DNA of 64,000 nucleotides from the NCBI RefSeq assembly GCF_017569925.1, contig NZ_CP050854.1, positions 4,712,001 through 4,776,000 on the forward strand. Direction: 5' to 3'. Of this stretch, positions 53,327 to 63,039 are shown in pieces. Under the pieces are notes generated by a model. It saw only the letters and a list, made by a program, of their open reading frames with translations, ran no database searches and had not been told where the DNA came from. Numbering within the stretch: position 1 is the stretch's first letter; the number at the start of each line of letters is the position of its first letter. This DNA comes from Brenneria izadpanahii (GTDB taxonomy: Bacteria > Pseudomonadota > Gammaproteobacteria > Enterobacterales > Enterobacteriaceae). The translations under genes were made by a program, and so were the position numbers.

Positions 53327-54307
53327 CTACGCGCCGTAAAGGTGACAGGCGACCTGCCGTCCGTCGTCGAACACGATATCCGGTACGGGTTGATGGCAGC
53401 GCGGCGAGGCCCGATCGCAGCGGGAATAGAATGCGCATCCGGCGCTGCCTGACGGCAAGGCCGCGGCTTCACCGACCTGACTCACCCGTAGCGTTTTTTT
53501 CTCAAAGGGCGTCGCCGCCGGTATCGCCGAAAACAGCAGCCGGGTATAGGGATGCTTCGGCTCCCGGTAAATGGCGTCGCAATCGCCCATCTCCACGATC
53601 CTTCCCAGATACATCACGGCGATGCGGTCGCTAATGTAACGCACCACGCTCAAATCATGCGATACAAACAGATAGGTCAGCTCCAGCTCGGCCTGTAACC
53701 TTTTTAGCAGATTCAGGATCTGGGCCTGAATGGACACATCCAGGGCGGATACCGACTCATCGCAGATGATAATCTCCGGCCGCAGCGCAATCGCCCTCGC
53801 GATGTTCAAGCGCTGACGCTGACCGCCGCTGAATTCATGCGGATATTTTTTCATCGCGCTCTCATCCAGACCAATCAATGCCAGCAGCTCCACTACCGCC
53901 TGATGCACTTCCCGAACCGACAGTTTCTGGTTATGGATGATGAAAGGTTCGGACAAAATGGTTTTCACATTATGCCGCGGGTTCAGCGATGAAAAGGGAT
54001 CCTGAAACACCATTTGCAGATTGCGCGTCAGCCGCTTGCGTTCCTGTTTGTCCGCCTGCTGAATATCCCGTCCGTGAAACCGGACATGCCCGCCGCTGGG
54101 CTGCAACAGCCCGATAATCATGCGGGCGGTGGTGGATTTGCCGCAACCCGACTCCCCGACTATCCCCAGCGTTTCGCCCCGGTAAAGAGTGAAGGAGACA
54201 TTGTCGACCGCCCTGACTTCGTGCCCGCCTTTACCGAACAACGGCGTATTGCGGGAACGAAAAACCTTCTTTAAACCTTCTACTTCAAGGATTTTCTCAG
54301 CGCTCAT
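53327..54307 (-). CDS. ABC transporter ATPase, OppF/DppF type
   Basis: A 326-residue ATPase with Walker A GESGCGKST, Q-loop FQDPFSSLNPRH, signature FSGGQRQRLNIARAI and Walker B IIICDESVSALD, and a C-terminal oligopeptide transporter domain with cysteines (CAFYSRCDRASPRC) that often binds an iron-sulfur cluster. It is the last gene of a six-gene importer operon and overlaps the OppD-type gene by 4 bases. Confidence 0.92.
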   Translation of the reverse strand: MSAEKILEVEGLKKVFRSRNTPLFGKGGHEVRAVDNVSFTLYRGETLGIVGESGCGKSTTARMIIGLLQPSGGHVRFHGRDIQQADKQERKRLTRNLQMVFQDPFSSLNPRHNVKTILSEPFIIHNQKLSVREVHQAVVELLALIGLDESAMKKYPHEFSGGQRQRLNIARAIALRPEIIICDESVSALDVSIQAQILNLLKRLQAELELTYLFVSHDLSVVRYISDRIAVMYLGRIVEMGDCDAIYREPKHPYTRLLFSAIPAATPFEKKTLRVSQVGEAAALPSGSAGCAFYSRCDRASPRCHQPVPDIVFDDGRQVACHLYGA

Positions 54308-55347
54308 TGCTCCTCCGTTCCAACCAGGAAACAGGCTACCAGGTGATCGTTATACCGTTCGCTGATGCGTGGACTTAGGGAAAACCGCGCCATCCCATCC
54401 TCGGGCCACTCACGGCCGCGCGCCAACGGAGTCAGCCTCGGCATACTCTCGCGACAGCGAGGCATGGCCTGATTGCAACGGGCGGAGAACTGGCATCCGC
54501 CCGAGCGGCGGGTCAGATCCGGCGGATTTCCTTCGATGGGGGTTAACATCCGCCCGACCCGCTCCAGCGTGGGCCGGGAATTCATCAGCCCCAGGGTGTA
54601 AGGATGACGAGGTTGGGTAAACAGCGACTCCACGCGGGTATACTCGACGCAGCCCCCGGCATACATCACCAGAACCTGTTGGCACAGCTCCGCCACCACG
54701 CCCAGATCGTGGGTGATCATGATAATGGTGATCCCCAACCGCTCATTCAGCTCGCGCAGCAGCGCCAGGATCTGGGCCTGGATCGTTACATCCACCGCCG
54801 TGGTCGGCTCATCGGCAATCAACAAACGCGGATGAGTGCTTAACGCCATCGCAATCATCACCCGCTGACACATACCGCCGCTCAGCTCATGGGGATACTG
54901 CTTCATACGCCGTTCCGGTTCGGTCATCTTAACCTGCCGCAATAGCGCCAGCGCCTGCTGAAAGGCCTCGGCTTTGGGGATCTTTTTATGCGCCAGGATC
55001 GTTTCCGTCAGCTGATCGCCGATGGTGTAACAGGGATCCAACGACGACATGGGATCCTGGAAAATCATGGCGATATCCTTGCCGCGCCGCTGCCGCATCA
55101 TCGCGGGCGTTAACGTCAGCAGATCCACGCCGTCAAACAGGATCTGGCTGCCCGCGCCGACATGCGCCTGCGCAGGCAACAGCCCCATGACGCTCATCGC
55201 GGTGACGCTTTTGCCGGAGCCCGATTCGCCGACCACCGCCAGAATTTCCCCCTGCTCCACCGTCAAATTCAGCCCGTCGATCACCCGGGCTTGGCCTTTA
55301 CCGGTCTCAAAATTCACCGTCAGATTACGGATCTCCAATAGCGGCAT
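54304..55347 (-). CDS. ABC transporter ATPase, OppD/DppD type
   Basis: A 347-residue ATPase: Walker [12 protein letters not shown]-loop [12 protein letters not shown], signature [15 protein letters not shown], Walker [13 protein letters not shown], and a C-terminal domain with [16 protein letters not shown]. It works with the OppF-type partner to drive import. Five bases separate it from the M20 gene upstream. Confidence 0.92.
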   Translation of the reverse strand: MPLLEIRNLTVNFETGKGQARVIDGLNLTVEQGEILAVVGESGSGKSVTAMSVMGLLPAQAHVGAGSQILFDGVDLLTLTPAMMRQRRGKDIAMIFQDPMSSLDPCYTIGDQLTETILAHKKIPKAEAFQQALALLRQVKMTEPERRMKQYPHELSGGMCQRVMIAMALSTHPRLLIADEPTTAVDVTIQAQILALLRELNERLGITIIMITHDLGVVAELCQQVLVMYAGGCVEYTRVESLFTQPRHPYTLGLMNSRPTLERVGRMLTPIEGNPPDLTRRSGGCQFSARCNQAMPRCRESMPRLTPLARGREWPEDGMARFSLSPRISERYNDHLVACFLVGTEEQ

Positions 55348-55351
55348 AGGA

Positions 55352-56521
55352 TTACTTCCGTCGCCGTTCGAATTCAGCCTTCACCTGGGCCAGCAATTCG
55401 GCATCCTGCATCATTTCCAGACCGGATGCCGCCATCACCCGCGCCGCGTCGAGAATCGCCCGATCGCCGGTTTCAGAACCGGCCGCCTTGGCAAACGACA
55501 GGGTGTGCGTCGCCCCCGCCTCTTTGCCGATGCCGATATAGGATTGCACCGCCGGAATTTCATGCGTCACGTTCGCCATGTCGGTAGAACCAATGCCTTG
55601 AGTCAGGTCACGTGGAATATGCTCTACGCCGAAGGTATCGAAATATTTCCCGACCAGCGAGACGATGGTCTTGTTATTGCGGATCTCTTTATTGCCAAGC
55701 CCCACCTGAGTAATGGCGACCTCGGTGCCGGTCGCCAGCGCCGCGCCTTTGGCGCAGTTATGCACCTTCTCAATAATGGTTTTCAGCGTCTCGCTTTCCA
55801 GCGCGCGCAGGTTAAACACCGCTTTGGCGCTGGCGGGAATAATGTTGGAAGCCACCCCGCCTTCCGTGATGATGCCGTTGATGCGGCCATAATCGCGGAT
55901 ATGCAAACGCATGGCGTTGACCGCATTGAACATCTCGATGACCCCGCTCAGCGCGTTGCGGCCTTCCCAGGGATAGGCGGCCGCATGCGCCGGACTGCCG
56001 GTAAAGTGATATTCAAAGCTATAGTTGGCGAAGGAGATATCATCGGACATGGCGATATCGGACGGGTGCATCAGCATCGCCGCATCGACGCCGGCGAATA
56101 CCCCGGCTTCGATCATCTTGATTTTACCGATGCCGATCTCTTCCGCCGGCGTGCCGAAAACCTTCACCGTGCCGGAAAGCCCCAGTTTGGTCATCATCTG
56201 CTTGGTGATAATGCCGGCGCCGACCCCGGATGTGCCGATGATATTGTGGCCGCAGGCGTGACCGATGCCCGGCAGCGCATCATATTCGCACAGATAGGCG
56301 ATGACCGGCCCCGGCCCGGTGCTGAACTGGGCGACAAAGGAGGTTTCCAATCCGGCGAGCCCGGTTTCCACCTCAAAACCATAGCGGCGCAGCAGCTCCA
56401 CCAACGTCGCCTGAGCCTTTTTCTCTTCCAGACCCAGCTCCGGATTGGCATGAATGTAATGCGCCGCCGTTACCAGATCGTGATGGATGCTTTTCCCGAT
56501 GTTGTTAATCTCTTCAATCAT
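55352..56521 (-). CDS. M20 family amidohydrolase (AbgB/aminoacylase-like)
   Basis: A 389-residue metallo-amidohydrolase: HANPELGLEEKKAQ near the N-terminus, YLCEYDALPGIGHACGHNIIG (metal site), TPAEEIGIGKIKMIEAGVF, LMHPSD, the lid domain with GSPAHAAAYPWEGRNAL, and IGSTDMANVTHEIPA. The family includes AbgB (p-aminobenzoyl-glutamate), bacterial N-acyl-amino acid hydrolases and plant auxin-conjugate hydrolases. It lies inside the importer operon, so it probably cleaves the imported conjugate. An ATG at 56533 overlapping the permease stop is an alternative start; ATG 56521 has the better ribosome site. Confidence 0.87.
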   Translation of the reverse strand: MIEEINNIGKSIHHDLVTAAHYIHANPELGLEEKKAQATLVELLRRYGFEVETGLAGLETSFVAQFSTGPGPVIAYLCEYDALPGIGHACGHNIIGTSGVGAGIITKQMMTKLGLSGTVKVFGTPAEEIGIGKIKMIEAGVFAGVDAAMLMHPSDIAMSDDISFANYSFEYHFTGSPAHAAAYPWEGRNALSGVIEMFNAVNAMRLHIRDYGRINGIITEGGVASNIIPASAKAVFNLRALESETLKTIIEKVHNCAKGAALATGTEVAITQVGLGNKEIRNNKTIVSLVGKYFDTFGVEHIPRDLTQGIGSTDMANVTHEIPAVQSYIGIGKEAGATHTLSFAKAAGSETGDRAILDAARVMAASGLEMMQDAELLAQVKAEFERRRK

Positions 56522-56529
56522 GACTCGCC

Positions 56530-57360
56530 TCATTTTTTTAATTTTGGATCGAGGGCTTCGCGAAAACCGTCCCCAACCAGATTGAACGCCAGTACGGTCA
56601 GCAGGATGGCTATACCGGCGGTAATTGTCATTGTCGCGTCGACACGCAGGAACTCCTGTCCGTCGCGCAGCATATTCCCCCAGGTCGCGGTGGGCGGCTG
56701 TACGCCCAAACCGAGGAAACTCAGCGCCGCTTCAGACAGAATGGCCCCGGCGATACTCATGGTGCCGTAAATAATCAACGGCGCGATGGTGTTAGGCAGC
56801 ACATGAAAAAAGATGATGCGGGCATCACGCGCGCCCAACGTTTTAACCACTTCGATATAGCTCTCTTTTTTGATCGCCATCGCTTCCCCACGGATAATGC
56901 GGGCGAAGTTGGGCACGTTAACAATGCTGATGGCGATAATCAGGTTGACGATGCCGTCGCCCAGCACCGTCATCAGGGCGATGGCCAGCAACACGGAAGG
57001 GAAAGCGAACAGCGCATCCATCAGACGCATAATCACGCTGTCAATCCAGCCGCCGTAGTGACCGGCGATCAACCCCAGCACCGTTCCGCTCAATCCGCCG
57101 ATGGCGATCGCCATGAACGCGATGAGAATGGAAATGCGCGAGCCATAAATAATCCGGCTGAGAATGTCGCGCCCATAGTTATCGGTGCCCAACAGCGAAC
57201 CGTCGGAGCCCGGCGATTTAAGCGAAAAGTCGAGATGCATTTGATTGGGATCGTGGGGCGCCAGCCACGGCGCGAACAGCGCCATCAGAACAATCAGCGC
57301 CACGATGATCAGCCCGAACAACGCCATCCGGTTGCGGCAAAAACGACGCATCACATCCAT
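56530..57360 (-). CDS. ABC transporter permease, DppC/OppC type
   Basis: A 276-residue permease with an N-terminal helix, GSLLGTDNYGRDILSRIIYG, five further helices, an EAA loop (VKTLGARDARIIFFHVLPN) and LSFLGLGVQPPTATWGNML, ending EALDPKLKK. It overlaps the DppB-type gene by one base. Confidence 0.91.
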   Translation of the reverse strand: MDVMRRFCRNRMALFGLIIVALIVLMALFAPWLAPHDPNQMHLDFSLKSPGSDGSLLGTDNYGRDILSRIIYGSRISILIAFMAIAIGGLSGTVLGLIAGHYGGWIDSVIMRLMDALFAFPSVLLAIALMTVLGDGIVNLIIAISIVNVPNFARIIRGEAMAIKKESYIEVVKTLGARDARIIFFHVLPNTIAPLIIYGTMSIAGAILSEAALSFLGLGVQPPTATWGNMLRDGQEFLRVDATMTITAGIAILLTVLAFNLVGDGFREALDPKLKK

Positions 57361-58322
57361 CAGGCTTCTCCCTGGCTATTGTTAATATCGATCTTGGGAT
57401 TCACCACCGCGTAAAGCAGATCGATACAGGTATTCACAAAGACAAAAATCAGCGCGGCAAACATTACCGTGCCCTGTACCACCATAAAATCCCGCTTTTC
57501 AATCGAACTGATGATGAGCCGCCCCATCCCCGGCCAGGCAAAGATGGTTTCCGTCAATACCGCCCCGCTGAGCAACGTCGAAATCTGGATGCCCAACACG
57601 GTAAGGATGGGATTCAACGCGTTGCGAAAAGCGTGTTTACCGATAACGGAAAATTCAGACAGTCCTTTTGCCCGTACGGTACGGATGTAGGGCGCGTTGA
57701 TAACCTCCAGCATGGAGGTTCGCGTGATCCTGACGAAGGTGGCCATAGGAATGGTGGAAAGCGCGATTCCCGGCAGGATCAGATGGCGCAGGATGTCGCC
57801 CAGCCCGTTGTCGATATCTCCCATGCCGGTTGCCGGCAGCCAGGCAAGATGAACGGAAAACAGCAGCACCAGAAGTAATCCCAGCCAGAAAACCGGAACG
57901 GACACGCCGATCAGCGCCATCAGCACGCTGATATAGTCGAACCAGCTATGCTGACGCACGGCGGAGAAAACGCCTACCGGGATCGCCACCAGCAAGGAGA
58001 GGAGCAAGGCAAAACCGCCCAGCAGCAGCGTATTGGGCAACCTTTCCAATATCAGCGCGCTGACCGATTCGCCGTAATAAATGGAAAACCCCAAGTCGCC
58101 ATGCAGCAGGCTATTGAGGAAATAGCCATACTGCACCAGCAACGACCGATCCAAGCCCAGTTTGACGCGCAGATCGTGCACTGCCTCGACGGTGGCCTGA
58201 GGGCCCAGCATAATCGCCGCCGGATCCCCGGGAATAATGCGGGTGATCAAAAAGACCACCGTCGCCACCAGAAACAGCACGATAACCGTTTGCAGTATGC
58301 GATTAACCAGAAAACGGATCAT
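57360..58322 (-). CDS. ABC transporter permease, DppB/OppB type
   Basis: A 320-residue permease: ILQTVIVLFLVATVVFLITRIIPGDPAAIML at the N-terminus, LGLDRSLLVQYGYFL, EAA loop (RTVRAKGLSEFSVIGKHAFRN), ETIFAWPGMGRL and a final FVNTCIDLLYAVVNPK. It follows the binding protein gene by 14 bases. Confidence 0.91.
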   Translation of the reverse strand: MIRFLVNRILQTVIVLFLVATVVFLITRIIPGDPAAIMLGPQATVEAVHDLRVKLGLDRSLLVQYGYFLNSLLHGDLGFSIYYGESVSALILERLPNTLLLGGFALLLSLLVAIPVGVFSAVRQHSWFDYISVLMALIGVSVPVFWLGLLLVLLFSVHLAWLPATGMGDIDNGLGDILRHLILPGIALSTIPMATFVRITRTSMLEVINAPYIRTVRAKGLSEFSVIGKHAFRNALNPILTVLGIQISTLLSGAVLTETIFAWPGMGRLIISSIEKRDFMVVQGTVMFAALIFVFVNTCIDLLYAVVNPKIDINNSQGEA

Positions 58323-58336
58323 CGTGACGAGCCTCC

Positions 58337-59887
58337 TTACTCAGCCAGCGTGACGTGCGTATCGGGCGTGATGATGCGCAACATGCCGTCGGAAGAGACT
58401 TGATAGCCCTGTACCTTTTTGCTGACGCCGTTAACAAAGTCTTTGGTCCAGCCTTCAATACGCGGATAGTCGGCCAGTATTTTCTCCTGGGCCTGAACGT
58501 AGAGTTTGGCGCGCTCCTGCTGGTCGCCGCTCTTGCCTACCGCGTCAGTCAACAGCCGATCGACTTCAGGATTGCTGTAACCCTGCCCGTTGCCCAGCGA
58601 GCCAATCTGTTTGCTGGAGAACATCTGATACAGGAAGAAGTCTGGATCGGGATACCAGGACCAGCTCAGGTTGTAGAACGTCGGCTCGCCCTTGGACACC
58701 ATTTCGCTGAACGATCCCCACTCCATGCTTTTAACCGAGACTTCGATACCGACCTTCTTCAACTGCTGTTGCAGGATAGTGCCGGCCTTAATTCGGTCGG
58801 GATCTTGCGGAGTCACCAGCGTGGCCTGAAAACCATTAGGGTAGCCTGCGTCCGCCAGCAGTTTTTTCGCTCCTTCAATATCGGGTTGAACGGCCAGCTT
58901 CTGCGCATCGGCATCGTATCCCCAGGAACCTTTAGGCAACGGCGACCATGAACGGCTGGCCCCGCCCCACTGGAAAACCGAGCCGACGATGTCGTCCATA
59001 TTGACCGTTTTCAGAATAGCTTCGCGTACCCGGATATCTTTCGTCGGCCCAACGCGCATGTTCATGGCGCTAAAGGTGACGTTCATGCCCGGCGTAGCAA
59101 GCAGGGCGGTTTTGTCGCCGCTCTCTACGGCCTTACGGTTCGGACCATCGATATTGCTGGCTATATCGATCTCGCCGGTCAGCAGGGAGTTGGTCATCAT
59201 GTTCAGGTCGGGGATAAACTTCCAGACCACCTTATTCAGCTTGACCGCTTTATCGTAGTATTTGTCGTAGTGCGCCAGAACGATCTTCTCATCCTTGCCC
59301 CACTCTTTCATAACGAACGGGCCGGTCCCCACCGGGTTCAGCGCAAAGGCATTTCCCTGCCCTTCGACTTCTTCTTTCGGCACAATGGCGTTGCCGATAT
59401 CCGTCAGTACCGCAAGGAAAGCCGCATTCGGCTCGCCGAGCGTCACTTTTACCTGCGTTGGAGAAATAACCTGAACATCGGAAATCATGCGGGCGCGCTT
59501 CATTACCGACTCTTTTGCCGAACGCAACAGGCTATATTTCACATCTTCCGCCGTCATTTTACGGCCTTGCTGAAATTTTCCCGGTTGAAAATAAATATCG
59601 TCGCGCAGGTCAAATATATATTCGCGCAGGTCCGAACTTACCGTCCATTTTGTCGCCAGACCGGGAATAATATTTTTCAAATCCTTGTCGTAATAGACCA
59701 GGGTATTAAAAATATTCATCATTATATTGGACTCATAAGTTCCGGTATATTTAACCGGATCGAGAGTTCTTGGCACGGCTTCCAATCCTATCGTCAGCGT
59801 CGTCCCTTGAGCGCTATTATCATTACATCCTGAAACCATTAAACTACACAGAACACAACAAATTGAAATAGAAGATAATTTTTTCAC
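58337..59887 (-). CDS. ABC transporter substrate-binding lipoprotein (SBP_bac_5 family)
   Basis: A 516-residue binding protein with a lipoprotein signal: a hydrophobic run ending in VSGC-N, so the cysteine near residue 21 is likely lipidated. Family features are RTLDPVKYTGTYESNIMMNIF, LATKWTVSSDLREYIFDLRDDI, NPVGTGPFVMKEWGKDE and RVREAILKTVNMDDI. I chose GTG 59887 (MKKLSS) because AGGGG lies at the right distance; GTG 59893 is possible. It is the first gene of the operon; its ligand is probably an acylated or conjugated amino acid or a peptide, inferred from the M20 gene. Confidence 0.88.
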   Translation of the reverse strand: MKKLSSISICCVLCSLMVSGCNDNSAQGTTLTIGLEAVPRTLDPVKYTGTYESNIMMNIFNTLVYYDKDLKNIIPGLATKWTVSSDLREYIFDLRDDIYFQPGKFQQGRKMTAEDVKYSLLRSAKESVMKRARMISDVQVISPTQVKVTLGEPNAAFLAVLTDIGNAIVPKEEVEGQGNAFALNPVGTGPFVMKEWGKDEKIVLAHYDKYYDKAVKLNKVVWKFIPDLNMMTNSLLTGEIDIASNIDGPNRKAVESGDKTALLATPGMNVTFSAMNMRVGPTKDIRVREAILKTVNMDDIVGSVFQWGGASRSWSPLPKGSWGYDADAQKLAVQPDIEGAKKLLADAGYPNGFQATLVTPQDPDRIKAGTILQQQLKKVGIEVSVKSMEWGSFSEMVSKGEPTFYNLSWSWYPDPDFFLYQMFSSKQIGSLGNGQGYSNPEVDRLLTDAVGKSGDQQERAKLYVQAQEKILADYPRIEGWTKDFVNGVSKKVQGYQVSSDGMLRIITPDTHVTLAE

Positions 59888-60018
59888 ATTCACCCCTGAT
59901 CCCTTACATTATAAGAAAGGTATGCTTCTGAATTCGACATGCCTAAATCGAGGAATAAGAAAAACAAACTTTATTCCCCTCCGCGCACCATCTTGGTGCT
60001 TTTAATTGCTATTTTTTC

Positions 60019-60083
60019 TGATAGTCACTATCAGATATTTGTATATTTATCGCGAAAGTTCCATTTTTTGGAACTAAGTTCCA
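60019..60083. promoter_or_regulatory. Palindromes upstream of the peptide importer operon
   Basis: TGATAGTCACTATCA (60019-60033) is a perfect 7-1-7 palindrome matching the Fur 7-1-7 consensus at 12 of 14 positions. About 25 bp further, AGTTCCA-TTTTT-TGGAACT (60057-60075) is a second perfect inverted repeat, and AGTTCCA recurs at 60077-60083 with a 20-bp period. Both lie 130-200 bp upstream of the binding-protein start and look like operators; the cognate regulators are not known. Confidence 0.55.
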
Positions 60084-60600
60084 TTTGCACTTTTAATAAA
60101 ATATGACAGCAAACAAAAAAGCGTCAAGATGTTTATCGCAATCTTTTCAGGCGATATTTTTTCTATTTATAAAAAGGTTTTTATCTAAAAGAGAAAATGG
60201 AGGAAGCAACTGAATTACCGGCTATTCACAGCCGCGGGAATAGGATTGACGACCGGCGACTCTTCGGTTTTATGGCTGCGTTTTCTCTCACTGCCGGATA
60301 CGTTCCCAAAGAAAACAGCCGTTCCCTGAGCCTGGGGCGGGTCATATCGAGTAGCGATCGCCCGGCCGATCATGGCATATCCATTATAGTGCCGGACCAA
60401 TAGCCAGGGTGCGCCATCGTGGCACATCGGGCGCGCTGACGCACCATGAAGGGGCGCGTCAGCGTAAAAAATCGCCTGGCGCGCCGCCGGCGGGAAAACC
60501 CGGCAGGAAAATTTTCGGGAGACATTTTTAACCTGACCGAACGGCGGCTTGCAGAGAAGCATCACCAGAATATGACAAGTAAAAAAACGTCAAGCATATT

Positions 60601-60640
60601 TTCTCAATAAATGCCCCGTATTCTCAATAAATGCCCCGTA
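60601..60640. repeat. Exact 20-bp tandem repeat upstream of nrdD
   Basis: The 20-mer TTCTCAATAAATGCCCCGTA occurs twice, back to back, 261-300 bp before the nrdD start. The surrounding gap (59888-60900) has no supportable gene; a GC-rich inverted repeat also lies at 60434-60464. Confidence 0.8.
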
Positions 60641-60732
60641 AGCCACGCTGAAAAAATAACGAGGAAAATCAACCGGCTTTATCTGTACAAAAAATATGCG
60701 CCGAACACCCTTTCGACTGAGTTCTTACTTCT

Positions 60733-60746
60733 TTGTCCTAGATCAA
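60733..60746. promoter_or_regulatory. FNR-like site upstream of nrdD
   Basis: TTGTCCTAGATCAA matches the FNR consensus TTGAT-N4-ATCAA fully in the right half and 3 of 5 in the left. nrdDG is FNR-activated in E. coli, so anaerobic induction is plausible. Confidence 0.45.
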
Positions 60747-60774
60747 TAAAATATCTACTTTCTCAAGCCAATAA

Positions 60775-60819
60775 CTACATATGGGGTCTATTATATTAAA
60801 AATACCCACATATAGTGGT
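60775..60819. promoter_or_regulatory. Paired NrdR boxes upstream of nrdD
   Basis: CTACATATGGGGT (60775-60787) and CCCACATATAGTGGT (60805-60819) resemble the NrdR consensus, and their centres are 31 bp apart, three helical turns, the usual arrangement of NrdR operators. They lie 80-125 bp before the nrdD GTG start. Confidence 0.75.
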
Positions 60820-60900
60820 TATCCACAACATCATCCACAGCTTCCTCCGCTAGCGGCAGCTGTGATTTACCTGTGGATAACATTGACAGAGGAACAGATC

Positions 60901-63039
60901 GTGAAGCCAGTAGTGATTAAACGGGATGGTTGCCAGGTACCTTTTGATGAAATACGCATCAAAGAAGCCGTAGAACGAGCGGCGCAGGCCGCAGGTATCG
61001 ACGATTCTGATTACTGCGCAACCGTTGCCGCCGCGGTCGCTCAACAAATGCAGGATAAACGACGCGTCGATATTCGCGATATCCAGAATGCAGTTGAAAA
61101 TCTGTTGATGTCCGGTAAATACAAACAGCTGGCGCGCACCTATATAGAGTATCGCCACGATCGGGATATCGCTCGTGAACGCCACGGCCGTCTGAATCAG
61201 GAAATCCGCGGGCTGGTGGAACAGAGCAACATGGCTTTGCTGAACGAAAACGCCAATAAAGACAGTAAAGTCATCCCTACCCAACGCGATCTGCTGGCGG
61301 GCATCGTGGCCAAGCACTACGCCAAACAGTATATTCTACCGCGCGATGTCGTGCTCGCCCACGAGCGCGGCGAGATTCACTACCACGACCTCGACTATTC
61401 CCCCTTCTTCCCGATGTTTAACTGCATGCTGATCGACCTCGGCGGCATGCTGACCAAGGGATTTAAAATGGGCAATGCGGAAATCGAACCGCCGAAATCG
61501 ATTTCTACCGCCACCGCCGTAACGGCGCAGATCATAGCTCAGGTCGCCAGTCATATTTACGGCGGCACGACGATTAACCGCATTGATGAAATTCTGGCTC
61601 CGTTTGTCGCCGCCAGCCATAAAAAACATCAGGCCGTGGCAAAAGAGTGGAATATTCCTCAAGCCGAAGAGTATGCCCACACCCGGACGGTAAAAGAGTG
61701 TTATGACGCTTTCCAGTCGCTGGAATACGAGGTAAACACGCTGCACACCGCCAACGGTCAGACGCCTTTCGTCACATTCGGCTTTGGGCTGGGCACCAGT
61801 TGGGAATCCCGGCTGATCCAGGAATCCATTCTGCGCAACCGCATCGCCGGACTGGGCAAAAACCATAAAACGGCGGTTTTCCCCAAACTGGTGTTCGCCA
61901 TCCGCGACGGGCTGAACCGCAAGCCCGGCGATCCGAATTACAGTATCAAACAACTGGCGCTGGAATGCGCCAGCAAGCGCATGTATCCCGATATCCTGAA
62001 TTACGATCGGGTGGTTGAAGTCACCGGCTCTTTCAAAACCCCGATGGGCTGCCGCAGCTTCCTCGGCGTTTATGAAGAAGACGGCAAACAGATCCACGAT
62101 GGCCGCAACAATCTGGGCGTAATCAGTTTGAACCTGCCGCGCATCGCGTTGGAAGCCAACGGTGATGAAACCCGGTTCTGGGAACTGCTCGACCAGCGTT
62201 TGACGCTGGCGAAAAAGGCGCTGATGACGCGTATTGCCCGGCTGGAAAACGTGAAGGCCCGCGTCGCTCCCATTCTGTACATGGAAGGAGCCTGCGGCGT
62301 GCGTTTAAAAGCGGACGACAGCGTAGCGGAGATCTTCAAAAACGGGCGCGCTTCCATTTCGCTGGGCTACATCGGAATTCATGAAACCATTAATGCGCTG
62401 TTCGGCAATGAAGTCCATGTATTCGACAATGAAACGCTGCGTGAAAAAGCCGTGGCTATCGTCGCCCATCTGAAAAAAGCCACCGACAGTTGGAAAGAAG
62501 AGACCGGTTACGGCTTCAGCCTGTACAGCACGCCGAGCGAAAACCTGTGCGACCGCTTCTGCCGCTTAGACACCGCCGAATTCGGCGTGGTCAAGGGCGT
62601 AACGGACAAGGGTTACTACACCAATAGCTTCCACCTGGACGTAGAGAAAAAGGTCAACCCGTACGAGAAAATCGATTTTGAGGCGCCGTATCCGCCGTTG
62701 GCCAGCGGGGGCTTCATTTGCTACGGCGAATACCCGAATCTGCAACATAACTTGAAGGCGCTGGAAGACGTCTGGGATTACAGCTACAACCACGTACCTT
62801 ATTACGGCACCAACACGCCGATCGACGAATGCTACGAATGCGGCTTCACCGGTGAATTCGAGTGTACCAGCAAGGGATTCACCTGCCCGAAATGCGGTAA
62901 TCACGACTCGTCCCGCGTCTCCGTCACCCGCCGGGTTTGCGGCTACCTCGGCAGCCCGGATGCGCGTCCGTTCAACGCCGGCAAGCAGGAAGAAGTAAAA
63001 CGCCGGATCAAACATTTAGGCAACGGACAGCTCGGTTAA
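60901..63039 (+). CDS. nrdD: Anaerobic ribonucleoside-triphosphate reductase
   Basis: A 712-residue class III ribonucleotide reductase, equal in length to E. coli NrdD. It has an N-terminal ATP cone (VVIKRDGCQVPFDEIRIKEAVERAA), the reductase barrel with GEIHYHDLDYSPFFPMFNC and SISLGYIGIHETINALFG, a C-terminal zinc site (CYECG and CPKCG), and the glycyl radical loop RRVCGYLGSPDARPFNAGK. The start is GTG at 60901, preceded by AGAGGA. nrdG follows 185 bases later. Confidence 0.97.
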   Translation: MKPVVIKRDGCQVPFDEIRIKEAVERAAQAAGIDDSDYCATVAAAVAQQMQDKRRVDIRDIQNAVENLLMSGKYKQLARTYIEYRHDRDIARERHGRLNQEIRGLVEQSNMALLNENANKDSKVIPTQRDLLAGIVAKHYAKQYILPRDVVLAHERGEIHYHDLDYSPFFPMFNCMLIDLGGMLTKGFKMGNAEIEPPKSISTATAVTAQIIAQVASHIYGGTTINRIDEILAPFVAASHKKHQAVAKEWNIPQAEEYAHTRTVKECYDAFQSLEYEVNTLHTANGQTPFVTFGFGLGTSWESRLIQESILRNRIAGLGKNHKTAVFPKLVFAIRDGLNRKPGDPNYSIKQLALECASKRMYPDILNYDRVVEVTGSFKTPMGCRSFLGVYEEDGKQIHDGRNNLGVISLNLPRIALEANGDETRFWELLDQRLTLAKKALMTRIARLENVKARVAPILYMEGACGVRLKADDSVAEIFKNGRASISLGYIGIHETINALFGNEVHVFDNETLREKAVAIVAHLKKATDSWKEETGYGFSLYSTPSENLCDRFCRLDTAEFGVVKGVTDKGYYTNSFHLDVEKKVNPYEKIDFEAPYPPLASGGFICYGEYPNLQHNLKALEDVWDYSYNHVPYYGTNTPIDECYECGFTGEFECTSKGFTCPKCGNHDSSRVSVTRRVCGYLGSPDARPFNAGKQEEVKRRIKHLGNGQLG

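Noticed and set aside
55049..56770. 573-codon plus-strand frame opposite the M20 and permease genes
   Set aside because: Very long, but wholly antisense to three well-supported genes and without any recognisable domain.
60434..60464. CGCTGACGC/GCGTCAGCG inverted repeat as a terminator
   Set aside because: No T-run on either strand and no gene end close by; kept only as a note in the gap description.
60197..60565. Small frames on both strands in the gap before nrdD
   Set aside because: Neither has a family match or good start signal; the region carries inverted repeats that generate spurious frames.
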